A DNA stretch of 64,000 nucleotides, taken from assembly GCF_001039355.2 (NCBI RefSeq), contig NW_019775538.1:271947-335946 (forward strand), read 5' to 3'. Source of the DNA: Lingula anatina (lineage: Eukaryota > Brachiopoda > Lingulata > Lingulida > Lingulidae). Of the stretch, positions 63,930-64,000 are shown one piece after another (the stretch's first letter is position 1; every line of letters begins with the position of its first letter). A program made the position numbers and the translations under genes. The notes under the pieces were generated by a model. That model was not told the DNA's origin, searched no databases, and saw only the letters and a list, made by a program, of their open reading frames with translations.

Positions 63930-64000
63930 CTCATCTCGAACCCTCCACCTTCTGCTAATTGTTCTGCCGTCTTACCTACTGAGCCATTTCTTCGACTTGC
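63930..64000 (-). repeat. tRNA-derived sequence or SINE head (cut by window end)
   Basis: On the minus strand TGGCTCAGTAGG fits the A box and GGGTTCGAG the B box of a polymerase III promoter, at tRNA-like spacing. The T-arm pairing is imperfect. The element continues beyond the window or starts at its edge. Confidence 0.45.

Overview
The window is eukaryotic nuclear DNA. It is AT-rich, with spliced genes, GT-AG introns of 0.3-5 kb, polyadenylation signals, many microsatellites and dense short inverted-repeat transposons. The protein set (voltage-gated K+ channel, alanine aminotransferase, TLC-domain membrane protein, Golgi-type glycosyltransferase, sulfotransferase, secreted N-formylglutamate-amidohydrolase-like enzyme) fits a marine invertebrate animal: a lophotrochozoan, hemichordate or cephalochordate. 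I cannot resolve the species. Two long N runs (10899-11092, 24015-24176) are bordered by poly-G. Two single Ns (43798, 61030) each separate near-identical copies of the adjoining sequence, which points to unmerged haplotypes of a highly heterozygous genome.

Layout. 1-195 (+): last two exons of an unidentified gene. 325-3254 (+): three-exon secreted N-formylglutamate amidohydrolase-like gene, 302 aa. 3.6-7.2 kb: repeats, including a dead non-LTR retrotransposon, a hairpin array, a TAA-flanked MITE and a 51-bp tandem repeat. 7768-9720 (-): two-exon type II membrane glycosyltransferase-like gene, 431 aa, with a decayed copy of part of its own exon 1 in its intron. 9.8-13.4 kb: non-coding. 13390-15349 (-): two-exon Kv channel, 491 aa, with atypical S4 and S6. 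15.4-23.3 kb: repeat-rich, no gene seen. 23654-28860 (+): two-exon TLC-domain protein, 389 aa. 28.9-35.7 kb: mostly empty, with one weak pair of candidate exons. 35717-38594 (+): four-exon sulfotransferase, 415 aa. 41080-56491 (+): twelve-exon alanine aminotransferase, 518 aa, with a GC-AG intron and an exon-derived tandem array beside exon 5. 60326-61489 (+): last two exons of an unknown gene, the final one duplicated by an assembly join.

The genes do not form a pathway and are ordinary neighbours on a chromosome. The most distinctive content is (a) a Kv channel that lacks the first two S4 charges and the second proline of the S6 hinge, (b) exon pieces copied into introns in two genes, one copy carrying an intact splice donor, and (c) several recognisable families of non-autonomous DNA transposons whose target duplications, nesting and allelic presence/absence can be read directly. 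I did not find a defence system, operon or CRISPR-like locus.
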